In this document: positions 1 through 6,596 of the stretch, one piece after another | Layout of the letters: each line of letters begins with the position of its first letter | Numbering within the stretch: position 1 is the stretch's first letter | Notes under the pieces: model-generated | Seen by the model: the letters and a program-made list of their open reading frames with translations, nothing else | The model's database searches: none | What the model was told of the DNA's origin: nothing | Translations under genes and position numbers: made by a program | Assembly: GCA_964622665.1 (NCBI GenBank) | Contig: CAZUUO010000021.1 | Span: forward strand, 1-13,637 | Direction: 5' to 3' | From: CAZUUO01 sp964622665 | GTDB taxonomy: Bacteria; Patescibacteriota; Patescibacteriia; Magasanikbacterales; GCA-002688135 | Length of the DNA stretch: 13,637 nt

Positions 1-1213
1 CATTTGCAAAATTCAAAAAAATACAATCATACGTATTTTGCTCAATCACTTCAACAGTACGTTTTGCAATAAGCGGTGCTGACATTTCAGGTTGCTGATC
101 ATAACTTGCCACATGCGGCGAAGGAATAATTTCCCGAGCTTCTCCTTGAAACGGTTCTTCTACCGTACCATTGAGAAAAAACGTAACGTGCGCGTATTTT
201 TCAGTTTCTGCGATATGAAATTGTGACAAACCCGCCCGCGAAACAACTTCAGCTAATGAATTTTTAATAACTACCGGTGGATAGGCAATCGCCGTAACCG
301 GCAACGCGTTTTCATATTCAGTCATTGTCACAAACACCAAATCGGTAAATTCTTTACGTTTAAATTTATCAAAAGTTGGTAACACAAACGCCTTCGTTAA
401 TTCGCGCGCGCGATCAGGGCGAAAATTTGAAAAAATAATAGCATCATGTTCTTGTACGCTCCCTACTGCTTTACCACGTTTGGTAAGTACCGTCGGTGGA
501 AATTGTTCATCATATACTTCTTTGTGATACGACTCCGTAAGCGCCTCAAGAGGATCCGCAGCCGTTGCGACATTCTCAGTACCGGTATAGGTAATCGCAT
601 TATACGCAGCTTCAACTCGTTCATATCGGTTATCGCGATCCATTGCATAAAAACGTCCCGACAACGACGCAATTTCACCAACTCCCTTTTCAGCAATTCC
701 TTTTTGCAATTTTTGTATAAACCCTTTGCCACTATTATAAATTGCATCGCGTCCATCCAAAAATCCATGAATATAGACATCCTCAATTCCTTGTCGTTTT
801 GCGACTTCAAGCAACGCAACGATATGATCAAGAGAGCCATGTACATTTCCTTCACTCACAATCCCAAAAATATGCAACCGTGATTTATTTTTTTTCACAT
901 GTTCACAGGCACGCAAGAAAGCAGCATTATCAAAAAACGAACCATCGGTAATGTCTTTGGTAATACGCGGAAATGTTTGATAATACACGCGCCCCGCACC
1001 AATATTTAAATGTCCCACCTCACTATTTCCCATTTCTCCCCACGACAAACCAACTTCTTGTCCAGAAGCCATAACGGTCATTGTCGGATACATGTGAATA
1101 TACTTATTCAAATTAGGAGTTTTTGCACGCGTTAACGCATTTCCCTCCCCATCAGGTGCGACCCCCCATCCATCCAAAATAATAAGCACGAGCGGTTTTG
1201 GTCGATTGTCCAT
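1..1213 (-). CDS. gpmI: 2,3-bisphosphoglycerate-independent phosphoglycerate mutase (3' end outside window)
   Basis: This cytosolic enzyme interconverts 3-phosphoglycerate and 2-phosphoglycerate in glycolysis. It belongs to the alkaline-phosphatase superfamily and uses two metal ions, usually Mn. About 404 residues are visible; the family is usually about 510, so roughly the last 100 are missing. The frame opens with ATG at 1211-1213 and reads LVLIILDGWG, with the first metal Asp at 14. The phosphoserine-loop motif GEMGNSEVGHLNIGAGR puts the catalytic Ser at 64. Substrate-binding motifs follow: DGRD at 153-156, then GRFYAMDRDNRYERV and NFRPDRARE. The visible part ends at LNFAN, just before the family's second metal site. 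DGRD is followed by AIYN instead of the common TPP, a small divergence. The gene lies 22 bases after eno, so it is probably the last gene of a pgk-eno-gpmI unit. Identification is firm. Confidence 0.96.
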   Translation of the reverse strand, partial: MDNRPKPLVLIILDGWGVAPDGEGNALTRAKTPNLNKYIHMYPTMTVMASGQEVGLSWGEMGNSEVGHLNIGAGRVYYQTFPRITKDITDGSFFDNAAFLRACEHVKKNKSRLHIFGIVSEGNVHGSLDHIVALLEVAKRQGIEDVYIHGFLDGRDAIYNSGKGFIQKLQKGIAEKGVGEIASLSGRFYAMDRDNRYERVEAAYNAITYTGTENVATAADPLEALTESYHKEVYDEQFPPTVLTKRGKAVGSVQEHDAIIFSNFRPDRARELTKAFVLPTFDKFKRKEFTDLVFVTMTEYENALPVTAIAYPPVVIKNSLAEVVSRAGLSQFHIAETEKYAHVTFFLNGTVEEPFQGEAREIIPSPHVASYDQQPEMSAPLIAKRTVEVIEQNTYDCIFLNFAN

Positions 1214-1235
1214 ATAAAAATAAGTCCACCATTAC

Positions 1236-2495
1236 TTAACCTCGCAATTCATCTTCAATTTCCATGACGCGATTATACTTTTCAACACGTTCACTGCGTG
1301 ATAATGAACCTGCTTTTAAATAATCAGCATGAACAGCAACAGCCAAATCAGCAATAAACGTATCAGCGGTTTCACCACTACGGTGAGAAACAGAAACCTT
1401 ATACCCCGCTTCTTGAGCAGCAACAATAGTATCAATCGTCTCAGTCACCGTACCAATTTGGTTCAACTTAATCAATATTGCATTCCCAACCCCACTATCA
1501 ATTCCTCGTTCCAAACGAACTTTATTAGTAACAAATAAATCATCACCCACAATCGCAGTAAATTTTTCTTTTCCCCCAACAGACAACACATCAGTAGCTT
1601 TTTTCCACGAACTCCAATCATCTTCATGCAACGGATCCTCAATTGAAATAATAGGATACGCCCGTTGCCAGGTCGATAACATACGAATCATTTCAGATGA
1701 AGATTTTTTCTTTCCTTCAAAATGATACACGCCCTTGGTATAAAATTCACTCGCCGCAACATCCATTCCCAGCGCGACATCAGTCAATGGAGAATACCCT
1801 GCTTTTTTAATCGCCGTCACCAACAAGGCAAGTGCTTTTTCACTACCACCAACATGCGGCGCAAATCCACCCTCGTCCCCTACCGCTGTCACTAATTTTT
1901 GTTTTGCCAATAATCCCTTCAAAGCCATAAACACTTCACTCCCTGCTTGTACCCGTTCACTAAATTTTTTTTGACGAGGAATAATCATGAATTCTTGCAC
2001 CGATAATCCCGAATCAGCATGTACGCCGCCATTAATAACATTCATGGTTGGCAACGGAAGTCGCCAATCTTTGTAAGACAAATGAAATGCACTGCGAATA
2101 TAGCGAAACAAAGGTTGTTTTGCTTCAAGAGCCGCTGCTTTCATACACGCAAGTGACACACCCAATATTGCATTCGCACCCAACTTTGATTTATTCGCCG
2201 TTCCATCAATTTCAATCATGGTTTCATCAAGTAATCGCTGATTAGCAACACGCATTCCCTTTAATTCCTTTGCAATCGTTGCTACATTCGTAAGTGCTCG
2301 CAAAACCCCCTTACCACCAAATTTTTTATTATCCCCATCCCGCAATTCCAATGCTTCATGACTTCCTGTTGAAGCACCTGAAGGAACCGATGCAATTCCC
2401 ACACACCCATTTTTAGTGGTAACAAAAACACGAAGCGTTGGATTTCCCCGTGAATCAAGAATTTGTAACGCACGAATTGATGAAATAGTACTCAT
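1236..2495 (-). CDS. eno: Enolase (phosphopyruvate hydratase)
   Basis: Enolase dehydrates 2-phosphoglycerate to phosphoenolpyruvate in the cytosol, using Mg. The protein has 419 residues against a usual 425-435 and looks complete. The N-terminal domain shows ILDSRGNPT (12-20), VPSGASTG (37-44) and LGANAILGVSLA. The barrel carries the expected catalytic and metal residues: Glu168 in VQEFMIIP, Glu208 in GDEGGFAP, Asp245, Glu286 in SIEDPLHEDDW, Asp318 in GDDLFVTN, Lys343 in LIKLNQIGT, His371 in SHRSGET and Lys394. The start chosen is ATG at 2493-2495. No Shine-Dalgarno is visible, but a -10-like TATACT ends 8 bases before the ATG, so the message may be leaderless. The gene lies between pgk and gpmI, the neighbouring steps of the pathway. 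The 60-base gap before it contains a remnant of an unrelated WG-repeat gene. Confidence 0.98.
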   Translation of the reverse strand: MSTISSIRALQILDSRGNPTLRVFVTTKNGCVGIASVPSGASTGSHEALELRDGDNKKFGGKGVLRALTNVATIAKELKGMRVANQRLLDETMIEIDGTANKSKLGANAILGVSLACMKAAALEAKQPLFRYIRSAFHLSYKDWRLPLPTMNVINGGVHADSGLSVQEFMIIPRQKKFSERVQAGSEVFMALKGLLAKQKLVTAVGDEGGFAPHVGGSEKALALLVTAIKKAGYSPLTDVALGMDVAASEFYTKGVYHFEGKKKSSSEMIRMLSTWQRAYPIISIEDPLHEDDWSSWKKATDVLSVGGKEKFTAIVGDDLFVTNKVRLERGIDSGVGNAILIKLNQIGTVTETIDTIVAAQEAGYKVSVSHRSGETADTFIADLAVAVHADYLKAGSLSRSERVEKYNRVMEIEDELRG

Positions 2496-2503
2496 ATACG
2501 CTC

Positions 2504-2532
2504 AGTATACTAAAAAATTTACACTCTGTCTC
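2504..2532 (-). promoter_or_regulatory. Candidate eno promoter, possibly leaderless
   Basis: On the minus strand a TATACT hexamer (2509-2504, five of six matches to the sigma-70 -10 consensus) lies 17 bases downstream of GAGACA (2532-2527, four of six matches to -35). Transcription would start near 2497, about two bases before the eno ATG. The -35 half falls inside the WG-repeat remnant. The call rests on consensus matching in AT-rich DNA only. Confidence 0.4.
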
Positions 2533-2557
2533 CGTTGATATCAATATAATGCACTCT
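2519..2557 (-). pseudogene. 3' remnant of a WG-repeat protein gene
   Basis: Read on the minus strand from 2557, this stretch encodes RVHYIDINGDRV followed by TAA (2521-2519). The two intact WG-repeat proteins in this window end in FIIDINGDRV and SYIDINGDAI, also immediately before their stops. The last eight residues are identical to the end of the protein at 4822-5952. Every base difference across those eight codons and the stop is synonymous or a TAG/TAA swap, so this is protein-coding ancestry and not a recent DNA copy. The homology begins at the pgk stop codon (2556-2558), and no in-frame WG sequence is evident further upstream. I infer that a third WG gene once sat between pgk and eno and was deleted, leaving its tail. 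It is too short to be a gene now. Confidence 0.75.
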
Positions 2558-3626
2558 AACCCAAAGCAGAAATTCCCGGCATATCACCTCCCGCAACATA
2601 GGTAAGTAATGCGCCACCACCCGTTGAAACATGATCCATATACAATGCCGCGCGTGATGCAATCACTGCCGTAACCGTTTCCCCACCACCAATAATAGTT
2701 TTTGCTTTTGTTTTTTTACACGCCGCAATAATGGCACGAGTACCTTTTGCAAAACGAAGATCTTCATTATTTCCCAACGGCCCATTCCACAACACCACAC
2801 TCGCACGCGCTATATATCGAGCATATTCTTTTTCAGTATCCACTCCAATATCTAGCATGGCAGCATGAGCTGCTTGTGCTTGTGCAAGTGAAACACAAGA
2901 CACTCGTTTTTTTTCTAAAATTCTCACATCAGTTGGAACGATAACCCGTTCATGAGATTGCGCACGGTGTAACCAAGGTATAACCAACGCACTTCCCAAT
3001 AAAACGGTTGCCCCTTTACGCAACAATGCTTCAATAAGTGGTAATTTTGTTTCCAACTTAATACCGCCAACGACAGCAACAAATCCCGAAACTTTTGACA
3101 CAGAAACGATGCGCGACAATGCTGCTAATTCCTTTTGTAACGTTATACCCGCATAGGAAGGTAGCAATCGAGGAAATTGTACCATAGATGCATCAGAGCG
3201 ATGACACACTGAAAAAGCATCTTGCACAAACACATCACACTCTTTCACATATCGTTGTGCAAAACCTTTATCATTTTCCATTTCCCCTTTTAAAAATCTC
3301 AAATTTTCACAAACATACACCCGCCCCGGTACAACAGGTCCTTGTGGCGGCATCTCGGTAAATAAGGTGCGCGTATGTAATATTTTAGATAATGGTTTCA
3401 ATAAGGTGCGTGTGGAAAGTGATGCAACACGAGACGTCGGACGGCCAATATGCGTAACGAGCACCACCTCAGCACCCTTTTTCCGCAATAAGGCAACTGT
3501 TGCAGCAACTGCTTTTAATCGAAACATGCCTTCACGCAAAACAACTCCTTTTTCTAAAGGAACATTACCATCAAATCGTACGATCACCCGTTTTCCACGA
3601 ACTGCCGCAGTCTGTACCTTTTTCAT
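2556..3626 (-). CDS. pgk: Phosphoglycerate kinase
   Basis: Phosphoglycerate kinase transfers phosphate from 1,3-bisphosphoglycerate to ADP in the cytosol. At 356 residues it is about 40 shorter than the usual 390-400, and it is divergent, yet the core motifs are present in order. These are VRFDGNVPL (15-24, usually VRVDFNVPL), THIGRP (58-63, usually SHLGRP), CENLRF (106-111), QDAFSVCHRSDAS (135-147), GGIKLETKLP with its conserved Lys, PTDV, WNGPLG (280-285) with a following Glu288, GGGE (313-316) and STGGGA (334-339). The nucleotide-binding GGGD motif reads GGGE here, a conservative change. The usual GGGMA segment is replaced by LGSALV at about 210-215. The ATG at 3624-3626 is preceded by AGGAG, the clearest ribosome site in this window. 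It is probably the first gene of a pgk-eno-gpmI cluster and starts 40 bases from the divergent YibE/F gene. Confidence 0.96.
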   Translation of the reverse strand: MKKVQTAAVRGKRVIVRFDGNVPLEKGVVLREGMFRLKAVAATVALLRKKGAEVVLVTHIGRPTSRVASLSTRTLLKPLSKILHTRTLFTEMPPQGPVVPGRVYVCENLRFLKGEMENDKGFAQRYVKECDVFVQDAFSVCHRSDASMVQFPRLLPSYAGITLQKELAALSRIVSVSKVSGFVAVVGGIKLETKLPLIEALLRKGATVLLGSALVIPWLHRAQSHERVIVPTDVRILEKKRVSCVSLAQAQAAHAAMLDIGVDTEKEYARYIARASVVLWNGPLGNNEDLRFAKGTRAIIAACKKTKAKTIIGGGETVTAVIASRAALYMDHVSTGGGALLTYVAGGDMPGISALG

Positions 3627-3627
3627 A

Positions 3628-3656
3628 TTGTTTGAATTCTCCTACTATCGTATCAT
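3628..3656 (+). promoter_or_regulatory. Candidate promoter of the YibE/F gene
   Basis: TTGTTT (3628-3633) is followed after 17 bases by TATCAT (3651-3656). Transcription would begin near 3663, about four bases before the ATG at 3667. There is no Shine-Dalgarno sequence, so the message would be almost leaderless. The 40-base divergent gap must also serve pgk on the other strand. Consensus match only. Confidence 0.35.
3639..3643 (-). promoter_or_regulatory. Ribosome binding site of pgk
   Basis: AGGAG on the minus strand lies 12 bases upstream of the pgk ATG, a slightly long spacing. A -10-like TATGAT (3657-3652) lies upstream and would place a start near 3645, but no convincing -35 partner is seen. 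Most other genes here lack any such site, which makes this one notable. Confidence 0.5.
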
Positions 3657-3666
3657 ATAACTACCT

Positions 3667-4818
3667 ATGAAACATCTCCGCATCATCGCACTCATGTGCA
3701 TAACACTCCTATTCCCCACAATTACTCACGCGCAAGATTTAGGCGCACCAGGACAAGTAAAAGGAATCGTCACTGAAATGAAAGAAGCTACCGAAGAAAC
3801 AACAGTTCCCGGAGAATCACAAGTGCACTACCAATACAAAATAAAATTGTTAGAAGGAACTCACAAAGATGAAATAGTTGATTCAGAACTTTTTTTTGAT
3901 CCTGCAATCAACAATGTAGGGAAACCACGATTTGAAGTCGGTGATACAGTAATCCTCTTTAGCCAAGAATCAAGTGAAGATGCGAAAAAAATTGAGTATG
4001 TGATCACGGATCATGTGCGTACCAATGCGGTGTATGCATTATTACTCTTATTTGCAGCAATCGTGCTCATTATCAATAAAAAACAGGGTGCACGCGCTCT
4101 ACTCAGCTTACTCATTACAGCGATTTCATTTTGGTATATCGCACTTCCTCTTTTGTTTAAAGGATATTCACCAATTGTAGTTTCATCAGGTCTTATTATC
4201 ACTATTCTCGGATTAATCATGTATATAACCCATGGTTTTAAAAGAAAAACTCACGTCGCCGTGCTTGCAACCACTATCAGTATCGGTATAACTATTGGGT
4301 TATCACTTCTCTTCATGTACTTAGAAAAACTCAGTGGTGTGTACAGCGAAGAAGTATTTTATATCGCTGATGCTATTGGATCCTTTGACCCACGACTCCT
4401 ATTGTTAGCTGGTATGATTATTGCGTCACTGGGTGTTCTTGATGATGTGACCATCGGTCAAACATCCATCGTTGAAGAATTACATGACGTTAATCCCAAC
4501 ATGCAAACCAAAGAATTATTTATTCGGGGTATGCGGGTTGGTAATGACCATGCCGGCTCAATTGTGAACACCTTAATTTTAGCTCTCGCTGGCAGCTCAC
4601 TGCCCACCTTTATTTTGCTGTATCACAGCTATCAACTCCAAGCGATGAACGGTGTTAATATCCTCAATCTTGAATTAATCGCAACTGAAATAACGCGCAT
4701 GCTTACGAGTTCTATTGGGTTGATCGTTGCAATGCCATTAACCACCCTTCTTGCGGCATACTTTGTTAAAAAAGGAAAACCACAAAACAGTACCCACAAA
4801 GAACCACACATGCACTAA
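3667..4818 (+). CDS. YibE/F family multi-pass membrane protein
   Basis: A 383-residue membrane protein of the YibE/F-like family, whose biochemical role is not established. The first 22 residues look like a signal peptide (hydrophobic LRIIALMCITLLF, then HAQ). A soluble beta-rich domain (about 28-115) follows and should lie outside the membrane. About seven membrane segments come next, near 119-137, 142-164, 168-188, 196-219, 242-264, 297-320 and 343-367. Two stretches are typical of the family: GVLDDVTIGQ (256-265) and VGNDHAGSIVNTL (291-303), followed by AGSSLP. The C-terminus is short and polar. It is the only plus-strand gene here, divergent from pgk and convergent with a WG-repeat gene whose stop lies three bases away. 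No functional link to either neighbour is evident. Family assignment is fairly sure; function is unknown. Confidence 0.88.
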   Translation: MKHLRIIALMCITLLFPTITHAQDLGAPGQVKGIVTEMKEATEETTVPGESQVHYQYKIKLLEGTHKDEIVDSELFFDPAINNVGKPRFEVGDTVILFSQESSEDAKKIEYVITDHVRTNAVYALLLLFAAIVLIINKKQGARALLSLLITAISFWYIALPLLFKGYSPIVVSSGLIITILGLIMYITHGFKRKTHVAVLATTISIGITIGLSLLFMYLEKLSGVYSEEVFYIADAIGSFDPRLLLLAGMIIASLGVLDDVTIGQTSIVEELHDVNPNMQTKELFIRGMRVGNDHAGSIVNTLILALAGSSLPTFILLYHSYQLQAMNGVNILNLELIATEITRMLTSSIGLIVAMPLTTLLAAYFVKKGKPQNSTHKEPHMH

Positions 4819-4821
4819 TAT

Positions 4822-5952
4822 CTACACCCGATCTCCATTGATATCGATAATAAATTTTACGGTACCATCAGTAACTTCGGCATATCCATTACCAAAAATT
4901 GATACTTTATCGTACCCCTTTTCAGATAATCGTTCCCCCGTTCTAGAAATAATATACCACTTCCCATTTTGTTTTACCGATGTACGACCAGCAACAAAAT
5001 TTCGAACCTCATCATATTCTTCATTGTTCAAACGCGACCCATCAACAGTAATAAAATGCCACATACCCAACTCCTTTACGGCAGCGATACCCTGAGAAAA
5101 TGCTTTTGCTTCTACATAATCTTTACTGCCAATTCGTTCACCACGCGTGGTAATAAAATAGTACCGTGAATCTTTTTTCACCAAAATACAGGGATCAGTG
5201 GAACTGCTTTCTGCATATGCATACCCTTCAGGATGCAATCGTGTACCATCCGTGGTAATAATATAATATGTTTCAGATTGTTTAACTACCGCCACACCAT
5301 CAAAAAAATTACCAGCATGTTCATAACCTTCACCAGGTAATCGCTGCCCCGTAGTAGTTATATAATGCCATATGCCATTTTGCTTTACCCGAGCAAATCC
5401 CTTAAAAAAATCAGTGGTGAGTTCGTATTCTTCGTCATTCAACCATTCTCCTGTGGTGGTAATATAACGCCACCTTCCATGCAACGTCTTTACCCGAGCA
5501 AAACCCTCGCAAAATCCAGAAACACTATCATATTCCTCAAATTTTGCTCGTTCTCCCGTTGTCGTAATAAAATGATAGCCAAAATCTTGCTGAACACCTG
5601 CAAAACCATTGGAAAAATTAAAAACATTCGTATACACCTCATCATTCAAACGTTCCCCCGAAGTTGTTACAAAAAACTTTTTCCCATATTGTTCAGCGGC
5701 AGCAAACCCCTCACTAAATTTCCCCACTCTACTATACCCAGCTTTCTTTCGCAGTGCCGCACCCAGTTTATAATATTCCCGTTCATCAAATACCTTTTCA
5801 ATTTCTTGTTTTTTTGTTTGGAATTGTTTTTTAAGATTATAAACTTCTTCAAGAGATAATCTTGAATCGGTAATCTGAGTACTAAAATCTGCCACGTCAT
5901 GACGAAGTTTTGAGATTTGTGATAGTGTTGTTCGGAAATTAAGGCAGGACAT
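4822..5952 (-). CDS. WG-repeat protein, last gene of the cassette
   Basis: A 376-residue protein of two parts. Residues 1-76 are charged and helical, probably partly coiled coil, and end in EYYKLGAALRKKAGYSRVG. Residues 77-376 hold nine WG-type repeats of about 34 residues, each with an F-x-x-G-x-A-x-V strand and then a K-W-x-x-I-T-T-T-G-E-R-L strand. The fifth/sixth junction (about 265-275, SSTDPCILV) lacks the F-x-x-G motif. The last repeat is a half repeat ending IIDINGDRV. WG repeats are found in many bacterial proteins and are thought to be beta-structured binding scaffolds; ligands are mostly unknown. There is no signal peptide. The N-terminal module matches that of the protein at 10879-12138 (both start M-x-C and share R-x-TLS), so the two are paralogs. 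It starts three bases after the 212-residue gene; GGA lies 8 bases before the ATG. Its partner is not known. Confidence 0.88.
   Translation of the reverse strand: MSCLNFRTTLSQISKLRHDVADFSTQITDSRLSLEEVYNLKKQFQTKKQEIEKVFDEREYYKLGAALRKKAGYSRVGKFSEGFAAAEQYGKKFFVTTSGERLNDEVYTNVFNFSNGFAGVQQDFGYHFITTTGERAKFEEYDSVSGFCEGFARVKTLHGRWRYITTTGEWLNDEEYELTTDFFKGFARVKQNGIWHYITTTGQRLPGEGYEHAGNFFDGVAVVKQSETYYIITTDGTRLHPEGYAYAESSSTDPCILVKKDSRYYFITTRGERIGSKDYVEAKAFSQGIAAVKELGMWHFITVDGSRLNNEEYDEVRNFVAGRTSVKQNGKWYIISRTGERLSEKGYDKVSIFGNGYAEVTDGTVKFIIDINGDRV
4825..5724 (-). repeat. Nine diverged coding repeats of about 102 bases (WG repeats)
   Basis: The gene repeats with a period of roughly 100-105 bases, set by the 34-residue WG unit. 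The local consensus carries ITTTGERL, different from the other WG gene here (IREDGTRL), which suggests the copies multiplied or homogenised separately in each gene. Confidence 0.8.
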
Positions 5953-5955
5953 ACC

Positions 5956-6594
5956 TTAATTCCATACGGGTTCAGGCTCAGTCGTTTCATTATAATACTT
6001 CACGTATTCTTCATTTCCACAGGTAATATCCCAGAATTCTTTTGACTTTTTTGCGAGTTCATTAATTTCTTCCATGAATCCTCGTGACTCATGCAACATT
6101 TTACCACGAGCTAAATCATCTTCTTCAAATACACGATACAATTTATCACCATTAGCAAAATATACCGCACCTTTACCTACCAAATCTTCATTATCAGCAC
6201 TTTCTACCTCTCCATCAAACACATATTCCACACCATCAATTTCAAGCTTTTCTCCAACGCGTACCGTAGATTTCGTACCATTTTCAAAGGTATACACATC
6301 CATTGACACCTCACGAACATGCAATGAATCACCATTTTCCATCAATACATTCTTTGCAGTGTACATGCTTAAATCTCGTTTTTCCTTTTGAGGTTTAGCA
6401 ACCTTCTGTTCTATTTTTTCAATTTCAAGAGGACGAGGAACACGGGGTGACAAATACCCAATATCAAGATGTGTTAAAGATGTTGTGGTTTTTGGTTTCC
6501 GTGAGTCACCTAAACAACCATAATGGGTGAAGATTGCGATAATTTTTTCTTTATCAACCGAATCAGCCTGTTTAATGTACGTGTTAATTTTCAT
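5956..6594 (-). CDS. Unknown 212-residue protein of the AAA+/VWA cassette
   Basis: I do not recognise this family. Residues 1-30 look helical (MKINTYIKQADSVDKEKI then IIAIFTHYGCLGD). Residues 30-75 are low in structure and rich in Pro, Lys and Thr. Residues 80-160 look like beta strands with repeated turn motifs: MENGDSL, FENGTKS, IDGVEYVFDG and FANGDKLYRV. The last 45 residues are acidic and helical, with a tail of TEPEPVWN. No signal peptide or membrane segment is seen. The gene starts two bases after the AAA+ ATPase stop and ends three bases before the WG-repeat gene, so all three are almost certainly made from one message. No Shine-Dalgarno sequence precedes the ATG, which suggests translation depends on the upstream gene. 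It could be an adaptor or substrate of the ATPase; that is only inference from position. Confidence 0.8.
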   Translation of the reverse strand: MKINTYIKQADSVDKEKIIAIFTHYGCLGDSRKPKTTTSLTHLDIGYLSPRVPRPLEIEKIEQKVAKPQKEKRDLSMYTAKNVLMENGDSLHVREVSMDVYTFENGTKSTVRVGEKLEIDGVEYVFDGEVESADNEDLVGKGAVYFANGDKLYRVFEEDDLARGKMLHESRGFMEEINELAKKSKEFWDITCGNEEYVKYYNETTEPEPVWN

Positions 6595-6596
6595 TT

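Noticed and set aside
446..883. A 145-codon open frame on the plus strand
   Set aside because: It lies wholly antisense to gpmI, whose frame carries clear motifs across the same bases. The plus-strand product is low-complexity and matches nothing.
2519..2552. The remnant as a functional 11-codon peptide starting at GTG (2554-2552)
   Set aside because: There is no ribosome site, it starts almost at the pgk stop, and its similarity is to the very end of larger proteins.
5365..5859. A 164-codon open frame on the plus strand opposite the WG-repeat gene
   Set aside because: It is an antisense shadow created by the periodic repeats and codon bias of the real gene. It has no ribosome site or recognisable domain.
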